Below, one piece after another: positions 1 to 5,105 of a DNA stretch of 5,105 bases. Origin of the DNA: Phil1 sp964600045 (GTDB lineage Bacteria; Bacillota; Clostridia; Christensenellales; CAG-138); assembly GCA_964600045.1 (NCBI GenBank), contig CAZRHS010000079.1:1-5105 (forward strand), read 5' to 3'. Position numbers and translations under genes: made by a program. The first letter of the stretch is position 1. Each line of letters starts with the position of its first letter. The notes beneath the pieces were generated by a model. That model saw only the letters and a program-made list of their open reading frames with translations. It did no database searches and was not told the DNA's origin.

Positions 1-1644
1 TTCCTCAATGGCGGGCGTGGGAGTGGGAAGCTGGATTGTGCCGTCATCGGAAATTGTGGCCCCGTTTTCAATAAGGGCTGTTATTTCGGGAATAGTCAGA
101 CCCGTGGTCATGTAAGCGCGCAGAATGTTATTCGTACCCACATATATTTTCTTTGTGGTTATCTGTCCTGTGTATTCATTGCTGACGGTTATAGTATAGA
201 TTCCTTCATCTGTATACTCGGCACCGTCTTTCGCAGGGCCGTTAAAGCGCGTATCTTCAACAAGTCCGTCGGCGCTATCCTTCAGTGTTTCGCGCTTGAG
301 GTTGATTTTCAAATATCTGGACTTCGCCAGATCGAGACGGAAGCCATTCTCGGTCATGGAGCTGTTTGTCAGTTCGCTGCCGGTTTTGACATCAAAGGGA
401 TAGACCATGCAGTTGCCGTTGCGAACGGAGAACTTGAAGAAAATACGGTAATGCCCTGTCTTACCGGCGATACCGCTTCTTGTAACATCATAATCAAGGG
501 CAACCTCGTAATCACCTTCCTCAAAAAGCTGTACTTTTGTATCAGCCCCAACAGAAGCATTCGCTTCGAGATAATTGGTGTAGATGGTAGGCTCGGCCTT
601 CACGTTGTTGTAATCAGTATAGCGAATGATAAGGCAACCACGGCCAAGATTCGTTTTCGCGGTTTCGAAATATTGGTCATAGCCTTCTGTGTTTGCCGCT
701 ACGGACAGCTTTTCATTGCCGTTCAGGGCGTTGATATTCTGCTTAAGCTTAAACCAAAGCGTAACCTTGTCGCCTACGTTTTTTAGGAAAACCATGTTCC
801 CGTCCGCGTCCTTCACTCCGTCTGTGTATCCGCTTACGAAAAAGTTTCCGAGATCCCAGCCATAATGAACATCATCCTTATCAATTACCTCTTCGCCAAA
901 GTAACCGTCCGAATCCTTAACCTTTGCCTTTGTGCCAAGGCTGTATGTTCTGTCCGGATCAGCCACCTCGGCCTCGCCGCTGTCCGTATAGGCATAAAAT
1001 TCATAAACCTCGACATACCTCTTATAATCCGTGTCGGAGTAGGGAATTAAACCGAGAAATTTCTTCCCTTCGGTTTTCATGGCCAGTTTATACGCAATAA
1101 CTACCCTGTAATAGCAGCCGTTGATAAGCTGCACGTCGGTTGTGGTGTAAACAGAGCTTGTGCGGATGGGGGTATCGTCAAAGGCGTTCAATATGATTTC
1201 ATCGTCCACCCAGTTCATTCTGTCCTTGGATGTTTGAATGATTATCGCGCCCTTCATAATGCTTGAGGATAACGTGATATCGTCTATCTTTTTGACCTTG
1301 TCATCCACAAGATGCCATTCATTCTCGCCGGCGTTGAGTAAAGCGTCCGTGTAATTATAATAGAACGACAGGCTTCCGTCGCTGACTTCGTAGGCGGGCA
1401 CTTCGGATTTTTTGCCGGCATCGGTTAAACTGCCGCTTACATAAAACGTTCCGTATGTATTGTCGCCGTTCGCGGTTTCGTATGAGCCGTCATCAAAATC
1501 ATAGCCGCTCTTATTATCAAACTCGTATACCTTTCCCGGCACCTCGGTTTCATCCGCCGCCAATGAGGTAATTGACAGAGTACACGTAAGCAGCATTACC
1601 GTAATTAAGAGTAAAGCGCTAAATCTTTTGCGTTGAGAAAACAT
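1..1644 (-). CDS. Large secreted beta-rich protein of unknown function (3' end off the window)
   Basis: The frame is open without a stop from the ATG at 1644-1642 to the left edge, giving 548 visible residues; the C-terminus is missing. The N-terminus is a clear signal peptide: positive MFSQRKR, a hydrophobic core at about 9-26, and a signal peptidase I site after SLA (residue 29) or LAA (30). There is a Cys at 21, but LLTC is a poor lipobox, so free secretion is more likely than lipidation. The mature part is rich in Tyr, Asp, Gly and beta-prone stretches. It holds two related ~200-residue segments starting near FYVSG (67-71) and FFVSG (268-272). About 470-503 resembles a bacterial Ig-like or cadherin-like strand pair (EGIYTITVSNEYTG). 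A Pro/Thr linker (LPTPTP, 539-544) follows, perhaps leading to a further domain or a wall or membrane anchor. An AGGGGG site six bases upstream supports the start. I do not recognise a named family; a cell-surface role is inference. Confidence 0.92.
   Translation of the reverse strand, partial: MFSQRKRFSALLLITVMLLTCTLSITSLAADETEVPGKVYEFDNKSGYDFDDGSYETANGDNTYGTFYVSGSLTDAGKKSEVPAYEVSDGSLSFYYNYTDALLNAGENEWHLVDDKVKKIDDITLSSSIMKGAIIIQTSKDRMNWVDDEIILNAFDDTPIRTSSVYTTTDVQLINGCYYRVVIAYKLAMKTEGKKFLGLIPYSDTDYKRYVEVYEFYAYTDSGEAEVADPDRTYSLGTKAKVKDSDGYFGEEVIDKDDVHYGWDLGNFFVSGYTDGVKDADGNMVFLKNVGDKVTLWFKLKQNINALNGNEKLSVAANTEGYDQYFETAKTNLGRGCLIIRYTDYNNVKAEPTIYTNYLEANASVGADTKVQLFEEGDYEVALDYDVTRSGIAGKTGHYRIFFKFSVRNGNCMVYPFDVKTGSELTNSSMTENGFRLDLAKSRYLKINLKRETLKDSADGLVEDTRFNGPAKDGAEYTDEGIYTITVSNEYTGQITTKKIYVGTNNILRAYMTTGLTIPEITALIENGATISDDGTIQLPTPTPAIEE
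484..1446 (-). repeat. Divergent internal duplication of a ~200-residue domain
   Basis: Within the secreted protein, residues 67-187 and 268-387 look like two diverged copies. Matching landmarks are FYVSG (67) with FFVSG (268), offset 201; MKGAIII (130-136) with GRGCLII (334-340), offset 204; and VQLINGCYYRVVIAY (171-185) with VQLFEEGDYEVALDY (371-385), offset 200. The near-constant offset argues for domain duplication rather than chance. The copies differ too much for a DNA-level repeat, so the duplication is old. Confidence 0.6.
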
Positions 1645-1650
1645 CCTGAT

Positions 1651-1657
1651 ACCCCCT
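1651..1657 (-). promoter_or_regulatory. Ribosome binding site of the secreted protein
   Basis: On the minus strand AGGGGGT lies six bases before the ATG at 1644. This is a strong Shine-Dalgarno match with good spacing. It fixes the start, which also coincides with the beginning of a well-formed signal peptide. Confidence 0.8.
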
Positions 1658-1741
1658 GTTATTATATTCCTGCGTTTGTAATCTTAATTTTTTTATTTTC
1701 CCCCGGGCGGGGTTTCATTTTATAACTTATAATTCTTTTTT

Positions 1742-1770
1742 ATGTTAGCATAAAACCAATGGAATGACAA
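1742..1770 (-). promoter_or_regulatory. Candidate sigma-A-type promoter for the secreted protein
   Basis: On the minus strand TTGTCA (1770-1765, five of six matches to TTGACA) is followed after 17 bases by TAACAT (1747-1742, four of six), preceded by an extended -10 TGC. This would start RNA near 1735 and leave a leader of about 90 bases. A rival is TTTATG and TATAAG with 17-base spacing slightly downstream. The leader is AT-rich except for a C/G block at 1700-1712 able to form a 4-bp hairpin. Confidence 0.35.
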
Positions 1771-1811
1771 TCATACAAACCCGCCGCATCTCTTTTTTCA
1801 CATTTCCCCGA

Positions 1812-1840
1812 TAGAGGTTTGATGAATACTGTGGTATCAT
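1812..1840 (+). promoter_or_regulatory. Candidate promoter for the dipeptidase gene
   Basis: TATCAT at 1835-1840 matches five of six -10 positions and carries an extended -10 TGG directly upstream (1832-1834). The corresponding -35 position, 17 bases upstream, reads TAGAGG (1812-1817) and is weak, as is common for extended -10 promoters. RNA would start near 1847, leaving about 67 bases of leader. Confidence 0.4.
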
Positions 1841-1897
1841 TTGTGTATACGGGAAAACAACGCGCCTTAGGGCGGAGCAAGATTTTATTTTGTAATG

Positions 1898-1903
1898 AAA
1901 GGA
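1898..1903 (+). promoter_or_regulatory. Ribosome binding site that decides the dipeptidase start
   Basis: AAAGGA sits only one base before the in-frame ATG at 1905 but ten bases before the ATG at 1914. A one-base spacer is not workable, so 1914 is preferred. That start also gives the N-terminus MACTTILVG, which places the conserved nucleophile Cys at residue 3. Confidence 0.7.
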
Positions 1904-1913
1904 AATGAGTTTT

Positions 1914-3377
1914 ATGGCATGCACAACTATTCTTGTGGGCAAAAAGGCGAGCTTTGACGGCTCAACCATGATCGCCCGCAATGACGACGGTTTCTTTGAC
2001 GAAAAGCGGCTTACGGTGGTTCTTCCGAAGGATCAGCCGAAGGTTTACAAAAGCAAAATAGGGCATCTTGAAATACCGCTTCCGGAAAATCCCCTGCGCT
2101 ACACCTCCACCCCGAGCGTGGACACGACACACGGCCTTTGGGCGGCGAACGGCATCAACGCGGCAAACGTGGCCATGACCGCAACCGAAACGATTACCAC
2201 TAACCCCAGAGTGCTCGGCGCGGACCCCATGGTTCGCTTTCAGCCCAAAAAGACCGCCAAGGGCAAGGATATTCCCGGCGGCATAGGCGAGGAGGACCTG
2301 GTTGTAATAGTTCTGCCCTATATTCACACCGCGCGTGAGGGCGTGGAAAGGCTTGGCATGCTGCTTGAAAAATACGGAACGTATGAATCCAACGGCATCG
2401 CGTTTTCGGATAAGGACGAGATTTGGTGGATGGAAACCATAGGCGGCCACCATTGGATAGCCTGCCGCGTGCCGGACGACCGCTACGTTATAATGCCGAA
2501 CCAGTTCGGTCTTGATAATTTTGATTTTGCGGACGCTTTTGGCGAGAAGAAGAACTATATGTGCTCCGATGACCTTAAGGAGTTCATCGAGAAGAATCAT
2601 CTTGACCTGAATCCGGAGGGCGAATTTAACCCGAGGCTTGCCTTCGGCTCCCACAGCGACGCGGATCACGTTTACAACACTCCCCGCGCCTGGTTCATGG
2701 GGCGCTACTTCAACCCCACAACCGTTCGCTGGGACGGGCCGGACGCGGATTACACGCCCGAAAGCGACAACATTCCCTGGTCCTTTGTGCCGGAGCATAA
2801 GGTTACGGTTGAGGACGTGAAGTACATTCTTTCTTCCTATTATCAGGGAACGCCGTTTGATCCATACTGCAAGATTTCGCGCGAGCAGAGGGCGAAATAC
2901 CGCCCCATAGGCATAAGCCGCACGGGAGTTATGGCAATACTGCAGCTGCGCGGCTATGTGCCGGATGAAATAAGCGCGCTTGAGTGGATATGCTTCGGCG
3001 CCAACCCCTTCAACGCCGCCCTGCCGGTTTACACAAACGTGGACAAGATGCCCGCGTACCTCGACAAGGTTACGATGGACGTTTCAACCGACACGTTTTA
3101 TTGGACAAATCGCCTTATCGGCGCGATGGCGGACGCGAACTACGGCGCGTGCATACAGCTGATAGAGCGCTACCAGGCGGCCATAGCCAACCGCGGCACG
3201 GCACTTGTTTATGAATACGACAAGAAGATGATTGACGCGGGCGACTTCACACTGACCGCCAAGGCAAACGATGCCCTTGCCGCCATGGCCAAAGAGGAGG
3301 CCACATCAACCCTCGGCAAAGTGCTGCACCAGGCAAGCGTAGCCATGCGCTGCGGCTACCAGAGAGCGGATAACTAA
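1914..3377 (+). CDS. pepD: Dipeptidase, peptidase family C69 (PepD-like Ntn hydrolase)
   Basis: The 487-residue product (start at 1914) matches the C69 dipeptidases typified by Lactobacillus helveticus PepD, in length (family roughly 470-480) and throughout. These N-terminal-nucleophile hydrolases cleave dipeptides in the cytoplasm, the last step of peptide use. The N-terminus CTTILVGKKASFDGSTMIAR carries the expected nucleophile Cys3 and a conserved Arg22 followed by Asp24/Asp25. Other family-like stretches are YGTYESNGIAF (154-164), EIWWMETIGGHHWIA (169-183), DADHVYNTPRAW (249-260), with Asn255 and Arg258 as candidate active-site residues, and the WICFGANPFN region near 358. There is no signal peptide or membrane segment. 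Only Met-Ala precedes the Cys, so exposing the nucleophile needs little or no propeptide cleavage. The gene has its own promoter region and terminators, so it is probably monocistronic. E. coli pepD is an unrelated M20 enzyme; the symbol follows lactobacilli. Confidence 0.94.
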   Translation: MACTTILVGKKASFDGSTMIARNDDGFFDEKRLTVVLPKDQPKVYKSKIGHLEIPLPENPLRYTSTPSVDTTHGLWAANGINAANVAMTATETITTNPRVLGADPMVRFQPKKTAKGKDIPGGIGEEDLVVIVLPYIHTAREGVERLGMLLEKYGTYESNGIAFSDKDEIWWMETIGGHHWIACRVPDDRYVIMPNQFGLDNFDFADAFGEKKNYMCSDDLKEFIEKNHLDLNPEGEFNPRLAFGSHSDADHVYNTPRAWFMGRYFNPTTVRWDGPDADYTPESDNIPWSFVPEHKVTVEDVKYILSSYYQGTPFDPYCKISREQRAKYRPIGISRTGVMAILQLRGYVPDEISALEWICFGANPFNAALPVYTNVDKMPAYLDKVTMDVSTDTFYWTNRLIGAMADANYGACIQLIERYQAAIANRGTALVYEYDKKMIDAGDFTLTAKANDALAAMAKEEATSTLGKVLHQASVAMRCGYQRADN

Positions 3378-3386
3378 GGGAAATAC

Positions 3387-3420
3387 AAAAGGAGCGGGTT
3401 CGCCTGCTCCTTTTCTCTTT
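3387..3420 (+). terminator. Intrinsic terminator after the dipeptidase, usable in both directions
   Basis: AAAAGGAGCGGG (3387-3398) pairs with CCTGCTCCTTTT (3403-3414), twelve pairs including one G-U, closing a TTCG tetraloop at 3399-3402. The T-rich tail runs to 3420. It begins nine bases after the dipeptidase stop. The A-run on its left arm gives TTTTGTATTT when read on the minus strand, so it can also end transcription from the convergent lipoprotein gene. Confidence 0.88.
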
Positions 3421-3430
3421 AATACCACCA

Positions 3431-3464
3431 CGAGCCGCCCTTGCGGGCGGCTCGGTTTGTTTTT
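3431..3464 (+). terminator. Second strong hairpin between the convergent genes
   Basis: CGAGCCGCCC (3431-3440) pairs perfectly with GGGCGGCTCG (3445-3454) around a TTGC loop, followed on the plus strand by GTTTGTTTTT. It is a textbook terminator for plus-strand readthrough. On the minus strand the loop becomes GCAA, a GNRA-type tetraloop, but no U-run follows, so there it may mainly stabilise the 3' end of the lipoprotein message before the hairpin at 3387-3414. Confidence 0.85.
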
Positions 3465-3496
3465 GGGTATTGATTTGGTTTTTTTCGATTACTCGA

Positions 3497-4060
3497 TTAC
3501 TCCGCGGCCTGGATGGTGGGAGTGTCGGAGGTCTTGGTGTACTCAAAGCTGTCGCCGTTGGCGATGTACTCCCAAGTGGAATCGGTGAAGGTTACGGTAG
3601 CCTTGTCGCCGTCTATGGTGATTACGCCGCCGATGGTGCCGTCGGCAGGATCGATAGCGGTGAAGGCCAGGCCTTCTTCGGTAACTTCGCCGGTGCCGTC
3701 AAGGTCAACCAGACGATAGATGCCAAGCTGAACGATGTACTTGCCAGCTTCTTCCTCGCTCTCGGCAATCTCAAGCTTGCAGTCGGTGCCGTCGTTGTCG
3801 GTATACTCGCCAACGTAAACAACCTCTTCGGTAGTGGTGGCAGCAGCGTCGTCAGTAGTGGTGGCGGCAGCGTCATCGGTAGTGGTGGCGGCAGCGTCGT
3901 CAGTGGTGGTGGCGGCGGCGTCATCGGTGGTGGTATCGGTCACGGCCGCGGTCTCATCGGGGGTGGTGGCATCCTCGGTGGTGGTGGATTCGGCGGCGCA
4001 GCCCGCCAGCATTGCTATCGCGGCAATTATGCCGATGATCATGCAAAGTGTCTTCTTCAT
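3497..4060 (-). CDS. Small lipoprotein with repeat-built stalk and beta-rich C-terminal domain
   Basis: The 187-residue product starts at the ATG at 4060, supported by AAAGGAAG ten bases upstream and by an immediate signal peptide, MKKTLCMIIGIIAAIAMLAG. The lipobox LAGC (18-21) predicts lipid modification at Cys21 and anchoring to the outer face of the membrane. Residues 22-79 are a disordered, acidic Thr/Asp/Ala stalk with four copies of TTTDDAAA. Residues 80-187 form a compact, probably all-beta domain (YVGEY at 82-86, then alternating strands ending in STWEYIANGDSFEYTKTSD). Its pattern of G-x-Y starts and short strands recalls small lipocalin-like or beta-barrel domains, but I cannot name a family. 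It lacks obvious catalytic residues. It is convergent with the dipeptidase and downstream of the phosphatase gene on the same strand, with a likely promoter of its own. An upstream in-frame ATG at 4117 is rejected because it would bury the signal peptide. Function unknown; a ligand-binding or structural surface role is inference. Confidence 0.92.
   Translation of the reverse strand: MKKTLCMIIGIIAAIAMLAGCAAESTTTEDATTPDETAAVTDTTTDDAAATTTDDAAATTTDDAAATTTDDAAATTTEEVVYVGEYTDNDGTDCKLEIAESEEEAGKYIVQLGIYRLVDLDGTGEVTEEGLAFTAIDPADGTIGGVITIDGDKATVTFTDSTWEYIANGDSFEYTKTSDTPTIQAAE
3829..3924 (-). repeat. Four 24-bp tandem repeats encoding the lipoprotein stalk
   Basis: Four consecutive 24-base units (3829-3852, 3853-3876, 3877-3900, 3901-3924) differ at a few positions, and a partial fifth copy follows at 3925-3934. 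Each unit encodes eight residues of the TTTDDAAA pattern, so gain or loss of units keeps the frame. The units alternate in part (GTCGT and GTCAT ends), which suggests an earlier 48-base duplication. Confidence 0.9.
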
Positions 4061-4070
4061 TTCGTTTTTA

Positions 4071-4078
4071 CTTCCTTT
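4071..4078 (-). promoter_or_regulatory. Ribosome binding site of the lipoprotein
   Basis: AAAGGAAG on the minus strand lies ten bases before the ATG at 4060. The spacer is slightly long but is the best available, and it selects the start that gives an intact signal peptide. Confidence 0.65.
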
Positions 4079-4098
4079 CTTTTCCTTTGGCTTTCGCC

Positions 4099-4115
4099 GG
4101 AGCATATTATACTCC
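4099..4115 (-). promoter_or_regulatory. Lipoprotein promoter -10 inside an imperfect dyad
   Basis: A perfect TATAAT on the minus strand (4111-4106) lies 45 bases before the lipoprotein start. No good -35 is found 16-18 bases upstream. The -10 sits inside a 17-base inverted repeat (4099-4115) with GGAG/CTCC outer arms and ATA/TAT inner arms, seven of eight pairs matching. That layout could be a repressor operator masking the -10, or a 5' stem if transcription starts further upstream. Confidence 0.5.
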
Positions 4116-4123
4116 AACTTTAC

Positions 4124-4166
4124 AAAAAGGATAGTGGAGAAATTGTTAACAATTTTTATCCTTTTT
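4124..4166 (-). terminator. Likely terminator of the phosphatase gene
   Basis: On the minus strand AAAAAGGATA (4166-4157), overlapping the phosphatase stop codon, pairs perfectly with TATCCTTTTT (4133-4124). The U-run sits in the right arm, followed by GTAAAG. The 23-base loop contains a second self-complementary element (4140-4155). The stem is AT-rich, so termination may be partial, allowing some readthrough into the lipoprotein gene. Confidence 0.55.
4140..4155. promoter_or_regulatory. Perfect 16-bp palindrome, candidate operator
   Basis: AAATTGTTAACAATTT is perfectly symmetrical about the GTT/AAC centre. It lies upstream of the lipoprotein -10, where a regulator could act, and also inside the loop of the phosphatase terminator, where it would extend the RNA fold. 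The TTGTTAACAA core loosely recalls half-sites of Rex-type operators but lacks their central spacer, so no regulator is assigned. Confidence 0.4.
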
Positions 4167-5105
4167 TATTTTGAAAGGAAATCTATTAGCGCGCTTATCT
4201 CCTCTTCCGTCATTCCGGCGGCGGTAAGATAGGCCTTCGCGCCCTCTGTATAGTCGGCGGTTTTGAGCGCCTCAACGTCCTCTAAGCCGCTGAAATATTC
4301 CATGAACGCGTCAAAATAAAGCTCCTTAACGGCGGTGTAGCGCTCGGGCGTGCCGTCCTCGGTTACGCCGTAATAGTTGGCGTATGTCTGCATATAGTCC
4401 GCGCGCATCTCGTCGTAGCTCGCTCCCATAAGGGCCTCTATAAGGGCGCACACAAAGCCCGTGCGGTCCTTGCCCTCCATGCAGTGTATGTAAACGGGGC
4501 CTTCATTCTGCATCATAAATCTAAGTCCCGCGGCTACGGACTGCTTATACGCGTCCGAATCAAAGCTTGCGCCCATGTCGAGCAGAATAACCTTGCCCTG
4601 CTCATAAAGGGACAGCGTATAGGGGGAAGCGAAATCCTCGGCGCTTATGAAAGACTGCATATCCTCTTCCGAATCGGCAAGGTCAACTATCGTGGCGATA
4701 TTGTTCGCCTCAAGCAAAGCATCCGTATACGGGGCGCGGTCGCGGCTGTTGTCCACGGGGGATGCTCCCCTGTAAAGGAAATTCTCCTTCAGATTGCCGC
4801 CCTTCATGGCGCGGAAGTTCGCGAACTGCTCATCGGTATCGTATTCATCGCGGTCAAAGGAATAATTCTGGCTTAAAGCCTCGTATGTGGCCTTATATTT
4901 GCCGGCGGTGTTCAGGGTAATCTCAACGGTGCACTCGTCCGTAAGCTCGGCGGCGCTCCAGAACGCGCCGTAGTTAACGGCAACAAGAACATAATCAAAG
5001 CCCGGGTAGGCAACCATTACCGGCTCGCCCGGCCTTACATAGTAGCCGTTGAAATAGGGAATGTCGGTTAAAGTGTAGCCATTGCTGAAAACAAGGTCCA
5101 CGCTG
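4166..5105 (-). CDS. Tyrosine-protein phosphatase, PF13350 type, with extra N-terminal domain (5' end off the window)
   Basis: The frame is open from the right edge to TAA at 4168-4166, giving 312 visible residues; no convincing start with a ribosome site is in view, so the N-terminus is missing. Counting from the edge, residues ~104-312 form a CX5R phosphatase: an LYRGASPVDN stretch (110-119), IATIVDLADSEED like the family's DLR element, and the P-loop HCMEGKDRTG at 207-216 with nucleophile Cys208 and Arg214. The Lys-Asp pair before Arg is typical of the PF13350 group, which dephosphorylates phosphotyrosine and, in some members, phosphoinositides. The general acid is not obvious. Residues ~1-65 form a separate beta-rich unit (GEPVMVAYPG, VLVAVNYG, TVEITL) that loosely resembles the C-terminal barrel of SAM hydrolase/chlorinase-like proteins; this is tentative. 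A helical tail (MTEEEISALIDFL) ends the protein. Location cannot be judged without the N-terminus; the gene precedes the lipoprotein gene by 105 bases. Confidence 0.92.
   Translation of the reverse strand, partial: SVDLVFSNGYTLTDIPYFNGYYVRPGEPVMVAYPGFDYVLVAVNYGAFWSAAELTDECTVEITLNTAGKYKATYEALSQNYSFDRDEYDTDEQFANFRAMKGGNLKENFLYRGASPVDNSRDRAPYTDALLEANNIATIVDLADSEEDMQSFISAEDFASPYTLSLYEQGKVILLDMGASFDSDAYKQSVAAGLRFMMQNEGPVYIHCMEGKDRTGFVCALIEALMGASYDEMRADYMQTYANYYGVTEDGTPERYTAVKELYFDAFMEYFSGLEDVEALKTADYTEGAKAYLTAAGMTEEEISALIDFLSK

Larger units (their letters stand above)
1645..1913. other. Divergent intergenic region
   Basis: This 269-base gap separates the divergent secreted-protein and dipeptidase genes. 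It is AT-rich at 1661-1760 and holds two non-overlapping candidate promoters, at 1742-1770 (minus) and 1812-1840 (plus). A short CCCC/GGGG hairpin can form at 1701-1712. I see no RNA gene, recognisable riboswitch or convincing small ORF here; the minus frame crossing 1745-1981 runs into the antisense of the dipeptidase start and lacks support. Confidence 0.6.

Noticed and set aside
451..786. Plus-strand frame of 111 codons
   Set aside because: It is antisense to the secreted protein gene, whose opposite frame is continuous, begins with a signal peptide and shows an internal duplication.
1661..1666. Perfect TATAAT on the minus strand just before the secreted protein gene
   Set aside because: It lies about 17 bases from the start codon, so transcription would begin inside the ribosome binding site. 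Treated as chance in an AT-rich leader.
1863..1874. Small hairpin CGCC-TTAG-GGCG in the dipeptidase leader
   Set aside because: It has only four base pairs and cannot be extended; no match to a known riboswitch or leader element.
1962..2798. Minus-strand frame of 278 codons
   Set aside because: It is fully antisense to the well-supported C69 dipeptidase and has no recognisable protein features or ribosome site.
3486..3501. Direct duplication CGATTACT x2 at the lipoprotein stop
   Set aside because: A short duplication of eight bases without flanking inverted repeats or an inserted element; not evidence of a mobile-element footprint.
3470..4174. Plus-strand frame of 234 codons rich in Gly, Ser and Val
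   Set aside because: It is antisense to the lipoprotein; its Gly-rich tract is the complement of the Thr/Asp/Ala repeats, and it runs through the lipoprotein's promoter and the terminator hairpins. No ribosome site.
4484..4876. Plus-strand frame of 130 codons
   Set aside because: It lies antisense to the phosphatase coding region and has no motif support.
5099..5101. GTG as the phosphatase start
   Set aside because: The frame stays open to the window edge and the GTG falls within the beginning of a domain. There is too little upstream sequence to see a ribosome site, so the gene is treated as partial.

Overview
This looks like ordinary chromosomal sequence from an anaerobic Gram-positive bacterium of the Clostridia type. 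The evidence is purine-rich Shine-Dalgarno sites (AGGGGG, AAAGGA, AAAGGAAG), a lipoprotein anchored through an LAGC lipobox, a secreted beta-rich protein with a Gram-positive style signal peptide, a cytoplasmic family C69 (PepD-type) dipeptidase, and a PF13350-type tyrosine phosphatase. This is inference from gene content; the sequence alone does not fix a genus.

Layout: (1) 1-1644, minus strand: the first 548 residues of a large exported protein of unknown function, whose C-terminus lies off the left edge. (2) 1645-1913: a divergent intergenic region with candidate promoters in both directions. (3) 1914-3377, plus strand: a complete C69 dipeptidase gene. (4) 3378-3496: two hairpins back to back between convergent genes, acting as terminators. 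(5) 3497-4060, minus strand: a small lipoprotein with a low-complexity Thr/Asp/Ala stalk encoded by 24-bp tandem repeats and a compact beta-rich C-terminal domain. (6) 4061-4165: a terminator-like hairpin, a perfect 16-bp palindrome, and a promoter whose -10 lies in an imperfect dyad. (7) 4166-5105, minus strand: the C-terminal 312 residues of a protein joining an unusual N-terminal domain to a CX5R tyrosine phosphatase; its N-terminus lies off the right edge.

The genes do not form an obvious single pathway. The dipeptidase gene stands alone, with its own promoter region and strong terminators. The phosphatase and lipoprotein genes share a strand but are separated by a likely terminator and promoter, so they may be separate transcription units. 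Two of the four products are clearly exported (secreted protein, lipoprotein), which fits a region with cell-surface functions. I found no mobile elements, CRISPR arrays, tRNA or rRNA genes, and no strong case for a new multi-gene system. The most interesting signals are a divergent ~200-residue internal duplication in the secreted protein, the possible SAM-hydrolase-like domain ahead of the phosphatase, the repeat-encoded lipoprotein stalk, and the regulatory dyads at 4099-4155.
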